64,000 nucleotides of DNA from an uncultured Lachnospiraceae bacterium. Its GTDB lineage: Bacteria; Bacillota; Clostridia; Lachnospirales; Lachnospiraceae. This document shows, piece by piece, positions 8,008 to 16,793 of the stretch. Each line of letters starts with the position of its first letter. Within the stretch, counting starts at the first letter, position 1. The notes under the pieces are model-generated. The model was not told where the DNA came from. It saw only the letters and a list, made by a program, of their open reading frames with translations, and did not search any database. Made by a program: the position numbers and the translations under genes. The stretch spans positions 27,530 through 91,529 of the forward strand of contig CANCYR010000005.1 of the NCBI GenBank assembly GCA_947382355.1, written 5' to 3'.

Positions 8008-9258
8008 ATGAAAAAACCAGAACTACTTATTCCGGCAAGCAGCCTGGAGGTATTAAAAACAGCTGTTATTTTTGGAGCGGATGCAGTATATATTGGAGGA
8101 GAAGCCTTTGGCCTCCGGGCAAAGGCAAAGAATTTTTCCAGAGAAGAAATGGCAGAGGGCATTGCCTTTGCCCATAAGCATGGTGTAAAGGTTTATGTGA
8201 CTGCCAATATATTGGCTCACAACCGTGATTTGGAAGGGGCAAGGGAATACTTTAAGGAATTAAAAACCTTAAAGCCCGACGGACTTATTATTGCAGATCC
8301 GGGAATGGTGACTCTTGCAAAGGAAGAATGCGGGGAAATAGAAATCCATATCAGCACTCAGGCCAATAATACCAATTATCTGACTTATCTTTTCTGGTAT
8401 CATCAGGGCATAAAACGGGTAGTATCCGCAAGAGAACTGTCCCTTGCGGAAATAAAGGAAATCAGGCAGCATATTCCGGATGATATGGAAATCGAAAGCT
8501 TTGTTCATGGTGCCATGTGCATTTCCTATTCCGGAAGATGCCTGCTAAGCAGTTATTTTACCGGAAGGGATGCCAATCAGGGCGCCTGCACCCATCCCTG
8601 CCGCTGGAAATATGCCATCGTGGAAGAACAAAGACCCGGCGAATATCTGCCGGTTTATGAAAATGAAAGAGGAACCTATATTTTTAATTCTAAAGATTTG
8701 TGCATGATTGAGCATATACCGGAAATGGTTGATGCGGGAATCGACAGCCTGAAAATAGAAGGGCGTATGAAAACTGCGCTGTATGTGGCAACAGTGGCAA
8801 GGACATACCGGAAGGCAATTGATGATTTCTTTCAAAGCAGAGAAGTTTATGAAAGTCATATGGACTGGTATAAAGAAGAAATTTCCAAATGTACCTATCG
8901 TCAGTTTACAACCGGCTTTTATTTTGGAAAGCCGGATGAAAACACTCAGATTTATGATAACAATACTTATGTAAACGAGTATATTTATCTGGGCATTGCA
9001 GAAAGTGTGGACATGGGGCGGGTTTCTTTTGGACTGCCGGAAAATACAGTGAGAATCAGCCAGCGCAATAAGTTTTCCGTGGGACAGGAGATAGAAATCA
9101 TGAAACCGGATGGAAGGAATGTGCCGGTAAGGGTGCTTTCCATGCGGGATGAGGAAGGGATGGAAATAGAGAGTTGTCCCCATCCTAAGCAAACTATATA
9201 TGTCACGCTTAGCGAAAAGGCGGAGGGAGACGATATTTTGCGGATGGTTAACGGGTGA
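8008..9258 (+). CDS. trhP: U32 family protein, probable tRNA hydroxylation protein TrhP
   Basis: The 416-residue product belongs to the U32 peptidase family. Members such as TrhP and RlhA are thought to hydroxylate RNA using prephenate. The family pattern is clear: ELLIPASSLEVLKTAV, GADAVYIGG, HISTQANNTN and SFVHGAMCISYSGRC. Four cysteines at 171, 178, 194 and 198 probably bind an iron-sulfur cluster. The closest counterpart by context is Bacillus YrrO (TrhP2). A separate TrhP1 (YrrN) gene is not present next to it. Together with trmR it would make mo5U34 of tRNAs. It appears to be the last gene of the ireB operon. Confidence 0.87.
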   Translation: MKKPELLIPASSLEVLKTAVIFGADAVYIGGEAFGLRAKAKNFSREEMAEGIAFAHKHGVKVYVTANILAHNRDLEGAREYFKELKTLKPDGLIIADPGMVTLAKEECGEIEIHISTQANNTNYLTYLFWYHQGIKRVVSARELSLAEIKEIRQHIPDDMEIESFVHGAMCISYSGRCLLSSYFTGRDANQGACTHPCRWKYAIVEEQRPGEYLPVYENERGTYIFNSKDLCMIEHIPEMVDAGIDSLKIEGRMKTALYVATVARTYRKAIDDFFQSREVYESHMDWYKEEISKCTYRQFTTGFYFGKPDENTQIYDNNTYVNEYIYLGIAESVDMGRVSFGLPENTVRISQRNKFSVGQEIEIMKPDGRNVPVRVLSMRDEEGMEIESCPHPKQTIYVTLSEKAEGDDILRMVNG

Positions 9259-9287
9259 GGTGAAAAAAGTCCTTTAAAAGTTGCATA

Positions 9288-9317
9288 TTGACCGATAGAA
9301 CGTATATATTGTACAAT
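9288..9317 (+). promoter_or_regulatory. Putative promoter of glnA
   Basis: TTGACC (9288-9293) and TACAAT (9312-9317) are 18 bases apart. Transcription would begin near 9324, giving a leader of about 300 bases before the glnA start at 9626. Confidence 0.5.
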
Positions 9318-9409
9318 ATGTAGAAATGATTACATATAAGCATGGGTTTGTTCATCAAATTTATTAAAAATGCAGAATCGCCAAAATTTTTTTCTGTTTT
9401 TGCTTGCAT

Positions 9410-9525
9410 TTTGAAAAAATATAAGGTATCTTATAGAAAACGAAGGCAAACTTCAAAGTTGAATAAGGTATCTTGAACGATGATGTTCCAAACTGAGCTT
9501 TGGGGCATTTTTTTATTTTTCCCTG
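9410..9525 (+). promoter_or_regulatory. Structured leader with internal terminator upstream of glnA
   Basis: The leader holds the sequence ATAAGGTATCTT twice (near 9421 and 9464), a GAAG/CTTC hairpin, and GAAC-GATGAT-GTTC with a six-base loop. A terminator-like hairpin follows: ATGTTCCAAA pairs with TTTGGGGCAT around a six-base loop (about 9483-9508), then a run of T residues to 9520. The GAAC hairpin and the terminator stem share bases and exclude each other. This looks like an attenuator. In several clostridia, glutamine synthetase leaders are targets of ANTAR antiterminator proteins, but the ANTAR loop consensus was not confirmed here. Confidence 0.5.
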
Positions 9526-9625
9526 TAGAAAGGAAAATAAAAAGGACAATGAGTGCTGAGAAAGAAACCAGCCGGAAAGATATCGGTTATCCAACATAAA
9601 ATTATGATTGAAAGGAAGTATAAAA

Positions 9626-11737
9626 ATGAGCCAGATATTAAATGTAGAAGAAATTTTTGCAAAAAATGTGTTCACTCTTGGGAAAATGAAAGAACGTCTT
9701 CCGAAAAATGTATACAAGGAAGTAAAAAAAGTTATGGACCATGGCGGAGAGCTTTCCGCTACAACAGCTGATGTGGTGGCAAAGGCAATGAAGGACTGGG
9801 CAGTGGAAAACGGCGCCACACACTATACACATTGGTTCCAGCCCCTGACCGGCATTACGGCAGAAAAGCATGATTCCTTTGTTTCACATCCGGATGAGGA
9901 CGGAAAGATGCTGATGGAATTTTCCGGAAAGGAATTGATCAAAGGAGAGCCGGATGCTTCTTCTTTTCCGTCAGGCGGCCTTCGTGCAACCTTTGAAGCA
10001 AGAGGGTATACGGCATGGGATATTACTTCTCCGGCTTTCTTGAAAGAATCCGGAAGCGGAGTGACTCTTTGCATTCCCACTGCTTTTTGTTCTTATACCG
10101 GTGAAGCACTTGACAAAAAGACACCGCTTCTTCGCTCCATGGAGGCTGTGAGTGAACAGGCGCTTCGTATCGTAAAATTATTTGGCAATACAGAGGCTAC
10201 CAAGGTTACTGCTTCGGTAGGACCTGAGCAGGAATACTTCCTGGTGGATAAAAAGAAATATCTACAAAGAAAAGACCTGATTTTTTCCGGACGCACTCTA
10301 TTTGGAGCACCTGCACCAAAGGGACAGGAGCTCGAGGATCATTATTTTGGTGTTATCCGTGAGAGAATCGGCGCATATATGAAGGATTTAAACGAAGAAC
10401 TTTGGAAGCTGGGCGTTACGGCAAAGACACAGCATAATGAGGTGGCTCCTGCACAGCATGAGCTGGCGCCTATATATGAGACAGCAAATATTGCAGTAGA
10501 CCACAACCAGATTGTTATGGAGACCATGAAAAGGGTGGCGGAGCACCATGGATTAAGATGTCTGCTTCATGAGAAGCCCTTTGCAGGAGTAAATGGTTCC
10601 GGTAAGCATAACAACTGGTCCATAACAACCGATAATGGAGTAAACCTTCTTGATCCGGGCGAGACCCCAAATGAAAACATACAGTTCTTATTAGTGCTTG
10701 CCTGCATTTTAAAGGCAGTAGATACCCATGGAGACTTGCTTCGACAAAGCGCATCAGATGTGGGAAATGACCACAGACTGGGAGCAAATGAGGCTCCTCC
10801 AGCCATTATTTCCGTATTCTTAGGGGATCAGTTAGAGGATGTGGTAAGACAGCTGGTAGAAACAGGAGAAGCTACAAAATGCCTTGAGGGCGGCAAGCTG
10901 GAAACAGGTGTATCCACCCTTCCTGATTTTGTCAAGGATGCAACTGACAGAAACAGAACCTCACCCTTTGCCTTTACCGGAAATAAATTTGAGTTCCGTA
11001 TGGTTGGCTCCTCTGACTCCATTGCAAGCCCCAACACGATTTTAAATTCTATTGTTGCGGAGGCTTTTTGCGAAGCTGCTGATGTTTTGGAAAAAGCAGA
11101 AGACTTTGAAATGGCTGTACACGATTTGATTAAAGAATATCTTACAAAACATCAGAGAATTATCTTTAACGGGGACGGCTATTCGGAAGAATGGGTTAAG
11201 GAAGCGGAGAGAAGAGGACTGCCGAACATTAAATCCATGGTGGAAGCAGTTGATGCGCTTACAACTGAAAAGGCGGTAAGACTTTTTGAAAAATTTGGTA
11301 TCTTTACAAAGGTAGAACTGGAGTCCAGAGAGGAAATCCTTTATGAAACCTATGCAAAGACTATTAATATTGAAGCGCTGACCATGATTGACATTGCAAG
11401 CAAGCAGCTGGTTCCTGCCGTAGTGGGCTATTCCAAGACACTGGCAGATACTGTAATTGCAGTGAAGGCTGCGGGAGCAGATGCTACGGTACAGACTGAC
11501 CTGTTGGCGGAAGTGTCCGCAAACTTAAAGGCAATGAGCGATGCTCTTTCAAAGCTGGAAAAAGTTACAGCAGAAGCAGCAGCCATGGAGGATGCAAAAG
11601 CACAGGCATTTTTCTATAAGGATGCTGTAAAGGTTGCCATGGAAGAACTCAGAACACCTGCGGATACCTTGGAAATGCTGGTGGATAAGGATGTATGGCC
11701 GATTCCCACTTATGCTGAGTTGATATTTGAAGTATAG
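9626..11737 (+). CDS. glnN: Glutamine synthetase type III
   Basis: The 703-residue enzyme makes glutamine from glutamate, ammonia and ATP. Its length and motifs are those of the large GSIII class: [64 protein letters not shown] and [16 protein letters not shown]. The GSIII C-terminal helical extension is complete. The ATG at 9626 is chosen because AAAGGAAG lies 7 bases before it; the TTG at 9608 has no site. It is monocistronic, with an attenuator-like leader upstream and a hairpin terminator downstream, so control by nitrogen status is likely. Confidence 0.95.
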   Translation: MSQILNVEEIFAKNVFTLGKMKERLPKNVYKEVKKVMDHGGELSATTADVVAKAMKDWAVENGATHYTHWFQPLTGITAEKHDSFVSHPDEDGKMLMEFSGKELIKGEPDASSFPSGGLRATFEARGYTAWDITSPAFLKESGSGVTLCIPTAFCSYTGEALDKKTPLLRSMEAVSEQALRIVKLFGNTEATKVTASVGPEQEYFLVDKKKYLQRKDLIFSGRTLFGAPAPKGQELEDHYFGVIRERIGAYMKDLNEELWKLGVTAKTQHNEVAPAQHELAPIYETANIAVDHNQIVMETMKRVAEHHGLRCLLHEKPFAGVNGSGKHNNWSITTDNGVNLLDPGETPNENIQFLLVLACILKAVDTHGDLLRQSASDVGNDHRLGANEAPPAIISVFLGDQLEDVVRQLVETGEATKCLEGGKLETGVSTLPDFVKDATDRNRTSPFAFTGNKFEFRMVGSSDSIASPNTILNSIVAEAFCEAADVLEKAEDFEMAVHDLIKEYLTKHQRIIFNGDGYSEEWVKEAERRGLPNIKSMVEAVDALTTEKAVRLFEKFGIFTKVELESREEILYETYAKTINIEALTMIDIASKQLVPAVVGYSKTLADTVIAVKAAGADATVQTDLLAEVSANLKAMSDALSKLEKVTAEAAAMEDAKAQAFFYKDAVKVAMEELRTPADTLEMLVDKDVWPIPTYAELIFEV

Positions 11738-11750
11738 AGTTTTTATAAAT

Positions 11751-11782
11751 AAAGGCAGCTCAGAAAAATCTGGGCTGCCTTT
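11751..11782 (+). terminator. Hairpin terminator after glnN
   Basis: AAAGGCAGCTCAGA and TCTGGGCTGCCTTT form a 14-base stem with one G-T pair around an AAAA loop. The T run is short, so termination may be moderate. It could act in both directions. Confidence 0.75.
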
Positions 11783-11796
11783 GCGATATAAATAAA

Positions 11797-11825
11797 TTGA
11801 TTATTAACATAAAATTGTATATACT
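11797..11825 (+). promoter_or_regulatory. Putative promoter of the SGNH-like gene
   Basis: TTGATT (11797-11802) and TATACT (11820-11825) are separated by 17 bases, about 40 bases upstream of the ATG at 11865. Confidence 0.5.
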
Positions 11826-11864
11826 AAGTATCAGTAAGAAGTAAAAGACAGAGGAAAGTTCTTT

Positions 11865-12830
11865 ATGTGGAAAAATATCCTGAAAACAGTTGGATTTCTT
11901 GTAGTTTTTTTAGTGCTCTTTTTGTGGATAAACAGCATACTGAAATTGAAACATGAAGATGGCATTGCCCAGATGGAAATGTTTTACAGACAGAAGGAGG
12001 GCACGGTGGATGTGCTCTGTCTTGGCTCGTCCCATGTGTTTGCCAATATAGATCCTGCTATTTTAGAAGAAGAGTATGGAATTGCCGCTTACGATTTAGC
12101 TGGAAGCATGCAGCCAATGTGGAATACATACTACTGCCTGAAAGAAGCTTTGAAATATCAAAAGCCTTCTCTTATTGTATTGGACGTATTCCGCCTGACA
12201 GAGGGATTTACGTATTCAAAGGAAAGCAAGGTGGTAAAAAACACCTATGGCATGAGGCTTTCCATGAATAAGATAAAATCCATTCAGGAAAGTGCAGAGA
12301 AAGAAGAGGATGTACTCAGGCATGTATTTGGCATTAGCACCTATCATGACAGATATTATGAACTGGAGGAAAAGGATTTTTGGGGAGGAATTCAAAAGAA
12401 TGATTCTTATAAAGGATATTATCCTCTTATGGAGGTTCAGGCTCAGAAGGTCCCCCGGGTTTCCCATATAGAAGATACACTTTCCATTGAGGAAAAAACG
12501 AAAAAGTTCTTTTACAGAATTTTAGAACTGGCGCAGGAGCAGGATATACCAATCCTTCTGATTAATGCACCTTACTGTGTGACGGAAGACGATAAAAGGG
12601 TGTTTAATGAACTTGAAAGGCTTTTGCAGGAGGGAGTGCCCGGAAAAGTTGCCTATCTGGACTTTAACAAGTATTATAAGGAAATGGGATTGGATTTTGC
12701 CGTGGATTTTGCGGATTCGGAACATCTAAATAAGGAAGGCGCAAAAAAGATGAACAAATACTTTGGGGAATATTTGGAGACTAATTATGGCTTTTTAACT
12801 GGAAAATCCAGGAAAAGTACAAGAAAATAA
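11865..12830 (+). CDS. Membrane-anchored SGNH/GDSL-like hydrolase
   Basis: The 321-residue product has one N-terminal membrane helix (about residues 7-24) and an extracellular domain. The motif LCLGSSHVFANIDP contains the presumed nucleophile serine, and DSEHLNKEGAKKM near the C-terminus supplies the Asp-x-x-His pair. This layout is common in surface-acting acyl-esterases or acyltransferases, often found near MBOAT proteins. No MBOAT gene is nearby, so the substrate is unknown. It appears to be transcribed alone. Confidence 0.68.
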   Translation: MWKNILKTVGFLVVFLVLFLWINSILKLKHEDGIAQMEMFYRQKEGTVDVLCLGSSHVFANIDPAILEEEYGIAAYDLAGSMQPMWNTYYCLKEALKYQKPSLIVLDVFRLTEGFTYSKESKVVKNTYGMRLSMNKIKSIQESAEKEEDVLRHVFGISTYHDRYYELEEKDFWGGIQKNDSYKGYYPLMEVQAQKVPRVSHIEDTLSIEEKTKKFFYRILELAQEQDIPILLINAPYCVTEDDKRVFNELERLLQEGVPGKVAYLDFNKYYKEMGLDFAVDFADSEHLNKEGAKKMNKYFGEYLETNYGFLTGKSRKSTRK

Positions 12831-12848
12831 AAAATTTTAAAAAAAAGG

Positions 12849-12877
12849 TTGAAATTTTTATAATTATTTAGTATACT
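12849..12877 (+). promoter_or_regulatory. Promoter of tRNA-Gln
   Basis: TTGAAA (12849-12854) and TATACT (12872-12877) are spaced by 17 bases and end 12 bases before the tRNA 5' end. Confidence 0.75.
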
Positions 12878-12889
12878 GTATCAATGTAA

Positions 12890-12961
12890 TGGGCTATCGC
12901 CAAACGGTAAGGCAACGGACTCTGACTCCGTCATTTCAAGGTTCGAATCCTTGTAGCCCAG
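12890..12961 (+). tRNA. tRNA-Gln (anticodon CUG)
   Basis: The acceptor stem TGGGCTA pairs with TAGCCCA. The anticodon arm is ACGGA-CTCTGAC-TCCGT with anticodon CTG, and the T arm contains GGTTCGAATCC. The discriminator base is G (12961). The CCA end is not encoded and must be added. It decodes CAG, which suggests that a separate UUG tRNA exists elsewhere in the genome. Confidence 0.95.
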
Positions 12962-13010
12962 TTTCTACTTTATTAAAATAATCAACTGATGCGATGAAAG
13001 GGATTATCAT

Positions 13011-13865
13011 ATGGAATTAGGTAAAAGGCAGAAATTGGTTATTATCAAAGTGGTGGACTTCGGAGCATATCTGGCTTCTGATTTAAATAATCAAGAGGAC
13101 AAAGTATTACTGCCAAAGAAACAAATACCGGCTGATAAAAAGGTAGGTGATTCTTTGGAAGTTTTTATTTACAGGGATTCTAAGGATCGGCTGATTGCAA
13201 CTACCAGGAAACCGAAAATTACGCTTGGAGAGATTGAGGAACTGGAAGTGGCAGAGGTCGGGAACATAGGAGCCTTTTTAGATTGGGGACTGGAGAAGGA
13301 TTTGTTTCTGCCGTTCAAAGAGCAGACCCGGAAGCTGCGCCCGGGCAATAGTGTACTGGTTGCATTATATGTTGATAAAAGTAATCGATTATGTGCTACC
13401 ATGAAGGTATATCCTTATCTGCGGACAGACAGCCCTTATCACAAGGACGATAGAGTATCGGGAATGGTTTATGAGGTAAGCGAGGAATACGGTGCCTTTG
13501 TGGCAGTGGATAATATATATTCAGCATTGATTCCTAAAAGGGAACTGTATAGCAATGTGCGCGTGAGTGACCATGTGGTTGCAAGGGTCAGCGCCGTGAA
13601 AGAAGACGGCAAGCTGGATTTAAGCCTCAGGGAAAAAGCATATGTTCAGGTAGAGGAAGATTCCAGAGAGTTGCTGGAGCGTCTGTGGAGACATGGCGGC
13701 AGGCTGGATTTCAATGATAAAGCTTCACCGGAACTGATTCGCGAAAGAATGAATATGAGCAAGAATGAATTTAAACGTGCAGTAGGGCATTTGTTAAAAA
13801 AGGGATATATTGTTATTAAGGAAGACGGTATTTTTTTGGATAGCAGCGTGAAATCCATATACTGA
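13011..13865 (+). CDS. cvfB: CvfB-like S1 RNA-binding protein
   Basis: The 284-residue protein has tandem S1-type OB folds over about residues 1-210 (GAYLASDLNNQEDKVLLPKKQIP; NIGAFLDWGLEKDLFLPFKEQ; EYGAFVAVDNIYSALIPKREL). A C-terminal winged-helix-like segment follows (NDKASPELIRERMNMSKNEFKRAVGHLLKKG). This is the layout of the CvfB/YitL family, whose members bind RNA and affect virulence gene expression in Staphylococcus. It begins 49 bases after tRNA-Gln with no terminator visible between, so it may be co-transcribed with the tRNA. Confidence 0.85.
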   Translation: MELGKRQKLVIIKVVDFGAYLASDLNNQEDKVLLPKKQIPADKKVGDSLEVFIYRDSKDRLIATTRKPKITLGEIEELEVAEVGNIGAFLDWGLEKDLFLPFKEQTRKLRPGNSVLVALYVDKSNRLCATMKVYPYLRTDSPYHKDDRVSGMVYEVSEEYGAFVAVDNIYSALIPKRELYSNVRVSDHVVARVSAVKEDGKLDLSLREKAYVQVEEDSRELLERLWRHGGRLDFNDKASPELIRERMNMSKNEFKRAVGHLLKKGYIVIKEDGIFLDSSVKSIY

Positions 13866-13892
13866 TTTGTTTCAAAACAGGAGGAGTACAAA

Positions 13893-14126
13893 ATGAAGGT
13901 ACAGAATATTACCAATATTGATAAATTTTTTGAGGTAATTGACAGTTGTCAGGGAAAGGTGGAGCTTGTAACCGGAGAAGGGGACAGGTTAAATTTAAAA
14001 TCAAAGCTTTCCCAATATGTATCCATGGCAAATATTTTTTCTGATGGTTCCATTTCTGAATTGGAAATACTGGCATATGAACCGGAGGATATTACAAAGC
14101 TTGTAAATTTTATGATGAATAATTAA
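13893..14126 (+). CDS. Small conserved protein of unknown function
   Basis: This 77-residue soluble protein has a good ribosome binding site (GGAGG about 8 bases upstream) and normal codon use. It resembles small uncharacterised Lachnospiraceae proteins, but I cannot name a family or function. It lies 27 bases after cvfB and 8 bases before a CPBP protease gene, so all three may form an operon. Confidence 0.7.
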   Translation: MKVQNITNIDKFFEVIDSCQGKVELVTGEGDRLNLKSKLSQYVSMANIFSDGSISELEILAYEPEDITKLVNFMMNN

Positions 14127-14134
14127 GGAACAGT

Positions 14135-15079
14135 ATGAGTGCAAAAAAAGCAAACTGGACGTTTTTGGCGGTAATATTGTTTAATTTTGCTGCCATGGTA
14201 TTACTTGCCGTATTTGCAGGGAAAATCAGCATGACGATGATTCAGGCTCTTTTGATGTCGCAGGGAATTGTATTAGCTCCTGCGCTGTTGTCCCTAATAT
14301 TTACAAGGACAAGATTAAAGGGCTTTATTCCATGCAAAAAAATAAAGTTAACAACTGCTTTGCTCATCGTTGCGGTCACTTATCTGTGCATGCCGCTTAT
14401 ATCATTAACGAATTTGTTTTCCATGCTCTTTGTGGAAAATGAAGCAAATAATATGATGGCAGGGTTTGAAGGAATTTCTCCATTTTTAATAGTTCTCATA
14501 GTGGGGATTTTAGGTCCCATGAATGAAGAATTTATATTTCGGGGCATGTTTTATCATGGCTATCGTCAAAGCGGCAGGATTATAGGTGCAGCGGTGCTTT
14601 CTTCTGTTCTTTTCGGCATGATGCATTTAAATTTTAATCAGATGGCATATGCTATCGTGGTGGGCTTCATAGGGGTGCTGCTAATCGAATGCACCGGCAG
14701 TATTTTTTCAAGCATGATATTTCATGCAACCATTAATACTACCAGTGTGATTGCGGCTTATGCAGGAGGAACAATAGGAAAAGACAGTGCGGATATACAA
14801 AATGCAACAGAGGCTATGAACAATCTTACTTACAGAGAAACTCTTTGCATAGGAATTTCTGTATATATGGTAATGGCCGTTATTGCCACTGCCATAGCAG
14901 GATGTCTGATGTACGTGATTGCCCGAAATGAAAAGCGGACAGCTTATGTGGAGGCATTGGGGAAAATATGCAGGATAAAGAGGAAGGAAAGATTATTTTC
15001 GGTTCCATTATGGATAGCAATGGGGCTTTGCGTGGCTTATATGATTTTAAATGAAGTTATGACACATATGGCTGGTTAG
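14135..15079 (+). CDS. CPBP family intramembrane metalloprotease
   Basis: The 314-residue membrane protein has about eight hydrophobic helices. It carries the CPBP (Abi/CAAX-protease-like) motifs: EEFIFRG with the paired glutamates, HLNFNQ, and HATINT. Family members cleave within membranes and are involved in prenyl-protein processing or bacteriocin immunity. No bacteriocin genes are nearby, so the substrate is unknown. The catalytic residues are intact. Confidence 0.87.
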   Translation: MSAKKANWTFLAVILFNFAAMVLLAVFAGKISMTMIQALLMSQGIVLAPALLSLIFTRTRLKGFIPCKKIKLTTALLIVAVTYLCMPLISLTNLFSMLFVENEANNMMAGFEGISPFLIVLIVGILGPMNEEFIFRGMFYHGYRQSGRIIGAAVLSSVLFGMMHLNFNQMAYAIVVGFIGVLLIECTGSIFSSMIFHATINTTSVIAAYAGGTIGKDSADIQNATEAMNNLTYRETLCIGISVYMVMAVIATAIAGCLMYVIARNEKRTAYVEALGKICRIKRKERLFSVPLWIAMGLCVAYMILNEVMTHMAG

Positions 15080-15092
15080 CGGGTGAAGGGCT

Positions 15093-15779
15093 ATGAGAAA
15101 AATACAAGTATTAGGTATTACCCTCGTTGATTATTCCTTAAAAGAATCCATGAGAAAAGTGGAAGACTACTTAAGAGAGAGAAAGACCAAAATGATTACT
15201 TATGTGACCATCAAGGGTGTGATGACTGCCAATGAAAATGAGACAGTCAGGGCATTTCTTGAAAAGATGGACATGACTATTGCTGCAGATACGGATATTT
15301 TACAGGCGGCAGATGCTGCAAGCAGAAATCGGGTAAGGGAAGTAGCCGGAAATGAATTTATGGAGGAATTTCTAAAAAAGCTTGTGCGAAACAGAAAAAG
15401 CGTTTGTCTGCTTACAGAAACAAAGGCACAGCTTTTGGTTTTAAAGGAATATGTAAGAAGTTATCAGGAAAACCTAAATATAGCAGGCGGCTTTGCGTTA
15501 GAAAAACTGCAGACAGATGAGGATTTTCTTATTAATGAGATTAACATAAAAGAACCAAATGTGTTGATTTCCCTTTTGTCGGATGTAAAACGCATTGAGT
15601 TTTTGGATGCCAGTCAGATGAAGATAAATGTGAATATATGGCTTATGCTGAAGGAGGAAATGCCGCTTTCCAATAAGCAGAGAAGTATCATTCAGAAGCT
15701 TTATCGCTCTTTCATGAAAAAGGTTTTTTTACAACGAGTCAATAAATATAATAATGGCACTGGTGAAAATAAAGATTAG
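15093..15779 (+). CDS. Divergent WecG/TagA/CpsF-type glycosyltransferase-like protein
   Basis: The 228-residue protein has the N-terminal pattern of the WecG/TagA/CpsF family (IQVLGITLVDYSLKESMRKVEDYL, then a YVTIKGVMTANENETVRAFLEKMDMTIAADTD region). The family normally transfers N-acetylmannosamine or a related sugar to a lipid-linked acceptor. The usual asparagine in the TPN position is not seen here and the rest is only weakly similar. It may be an altered transferase or an inactive relative. It lies 13 bases after the CPBP gene and is followed by a nucleotidyltransferase, which hints at surface sugar metabolism. Confidence 0.6.
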   Translation: MRKIQVLGITLVDYSLKESMRKVEDYLRERKTKMITYVTIKGVMTANENETVRAFLEKMDMTIAADTDILQAADAASRNRVREVAGNEFMEEFLKKLVRNRKSVCLLTETKAQLLVLKEYVRSYQENLNIAGGFALEKLQTDEDFLINEINIKEPNVLISLLSDVKRIEFLDASQMKINVNIWLMLKEEMPLSNKQRSIIQKLYRSFMKKVFLQRVNKYNNGTGENKD

Positions 15780-15799
15780 TGCCGAAGGGAGGTTCAGCT

Positions 15800-16720
15800 A
15801 TGAAAAAACCAGTTTTGGTAATACTGGCTGCGGGCATGGGAAGCCGTTATGGAGGATTAAAGCAAATTGATCCGGTAGATGCCCAGGGAAATAAAATCAT
15901 CGATTTTTCCATATATGATGCCAGAAAAGCCGGATTTGAAAAGGTAGTATTTATTATTAAAAAAGAAAATGAACAGGATTTCAGGAGCTGCATAGGGGAT
16001 GTAGTCAGCAAATATATGGAAGTGGAATATGTATTTCAGGATATTCAAAAGGTTCCGGAAGGTTTTGAGATACCGGAAGGGAGAGTAAAGCCGTGGGGAA
16101 CTGCCCATGCCATTCTTTGCTGCAAGGAGGCTGTAAAAGAACCATTTGCAGTAATTAATGCGGATGATTTTTATGGCAGAAGCGCATTTAAGAGTTTGTA
16201 TGATTATCTTACCACTCATGAGGATGATGAATTGCATCGTTATGCCATGGTGGGCTATGAATTGGGAAATACTTTGACGGAAAACGGTTCTGTGGCAAGA
16301 GGATGCTGTGTAACTGATGAAAGCGGTTATCTGGTCACCATTGCAGAGCGTACCCAGATAGAGAAAAGGCCTGGTGGTGCAGCTTATTCGGAGGATGGGG
16401 GAAAAACCTTTACAGATATTTCTTTAGATACTCCGGTTTCCATGAATATGTGGGGATTTACCCCCAGCATTATGAAAGAATTGGAAAAGGCAGTCAGCCT
16501 GTTCTTTGAACAGGGTGTGGAAAGCAATCCGTTAAAGGCAGAATGCTTCCTGCCCATAGAAGTAGATAAATTGTTAAAGGAGAAGAAGGCCACTGTCCAG
16601 GTTCTTTCATCCGGGGATAAATGGTTTGGAGTCACCTATAAAGAAGATAAACCATTTGTTATGGAATCCATTCAAAAATTAAAGGATGCAGGTATTTATC
16701 CCGATAAGCTTTGGGAATAA
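15800..16720 (+). CDS. Sugar-phosphate nucleotidyltransferase family protein
   Basis: The 306-residue product has the NTP-transferase Rossmann fold. Its signature is ILAAGMGSRYGGLKQID, with a metal-binding region PFAVINADDFYG (Asp-Asp) and a later SMNMWGFTPSIMKELE segment. The exact sugar cannot be deduced. The protein ends after the catalytic domain and has no left-handed beta-helix, unlike GlmU. ATG at 15800 is chosen because AGGGAGG (15786-15792) sits 7 bases before it. A bidirectional terminator follows. Confidence 0.82.
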   Translation: MKKPVLVILAAGMGSRYGGLKQIDPVDAQGNKIIDFSIYDARKAGFEKVVFIIKKENEQDFRSCIGDVVSKYMEVEYVFQDIQKVPEGFEIPEGRVKPWGTAHAILCCKEAVKEPFAVINADDFYGRSAFKSLYDYLTTHEDDELHRYAMVGYELGNTLTENGSVARGCCVTDESGYLVTIAERTQIEKRPGGAAYSEDGGKTFTDISLDTPVSMNMWGFTPSIMKELEKAVSLFFEQGVESNPLKAECFLPIEVDKLLKEKKATVQVLSSGDKWFGVTYKEDKPFVMESIQKLKDAGIYPDKLWE

Positions 16721-16721
16721 A

Positions 16722-16770
16722 AAAATAAGAAGGTCTGATGAAATGATTTCTCAGGTCTTCTTATTTTATG
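16722..16770. terminator. Bidirectional terminator between convergent genes
   Basis: AAATAAGAAG-TCTGA pairs with TCAG-CTTCTTATTT around a loop of about 12 bases. A-rich and T-rich flanks allow termination in both directions, serving the nucleotidyltransferase and hemolysin III genes. Confidence 0.75.
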
Positions 16771-16793
16771 TGATAAAAAGCATATCGCTGAAT

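Noticed and set aside
8545..9192. Antisense frame of 215 codons within trhP
   Set aside because: It lies opposite a well-conserved gene, has no ribosome binding site and encodes no recognisable protein.
9275..9298. Possible sigma-28 promoter before glnN
   Set aside because: TAAA and CCGATA are present, but the spacer is only about 12 bases, too short.
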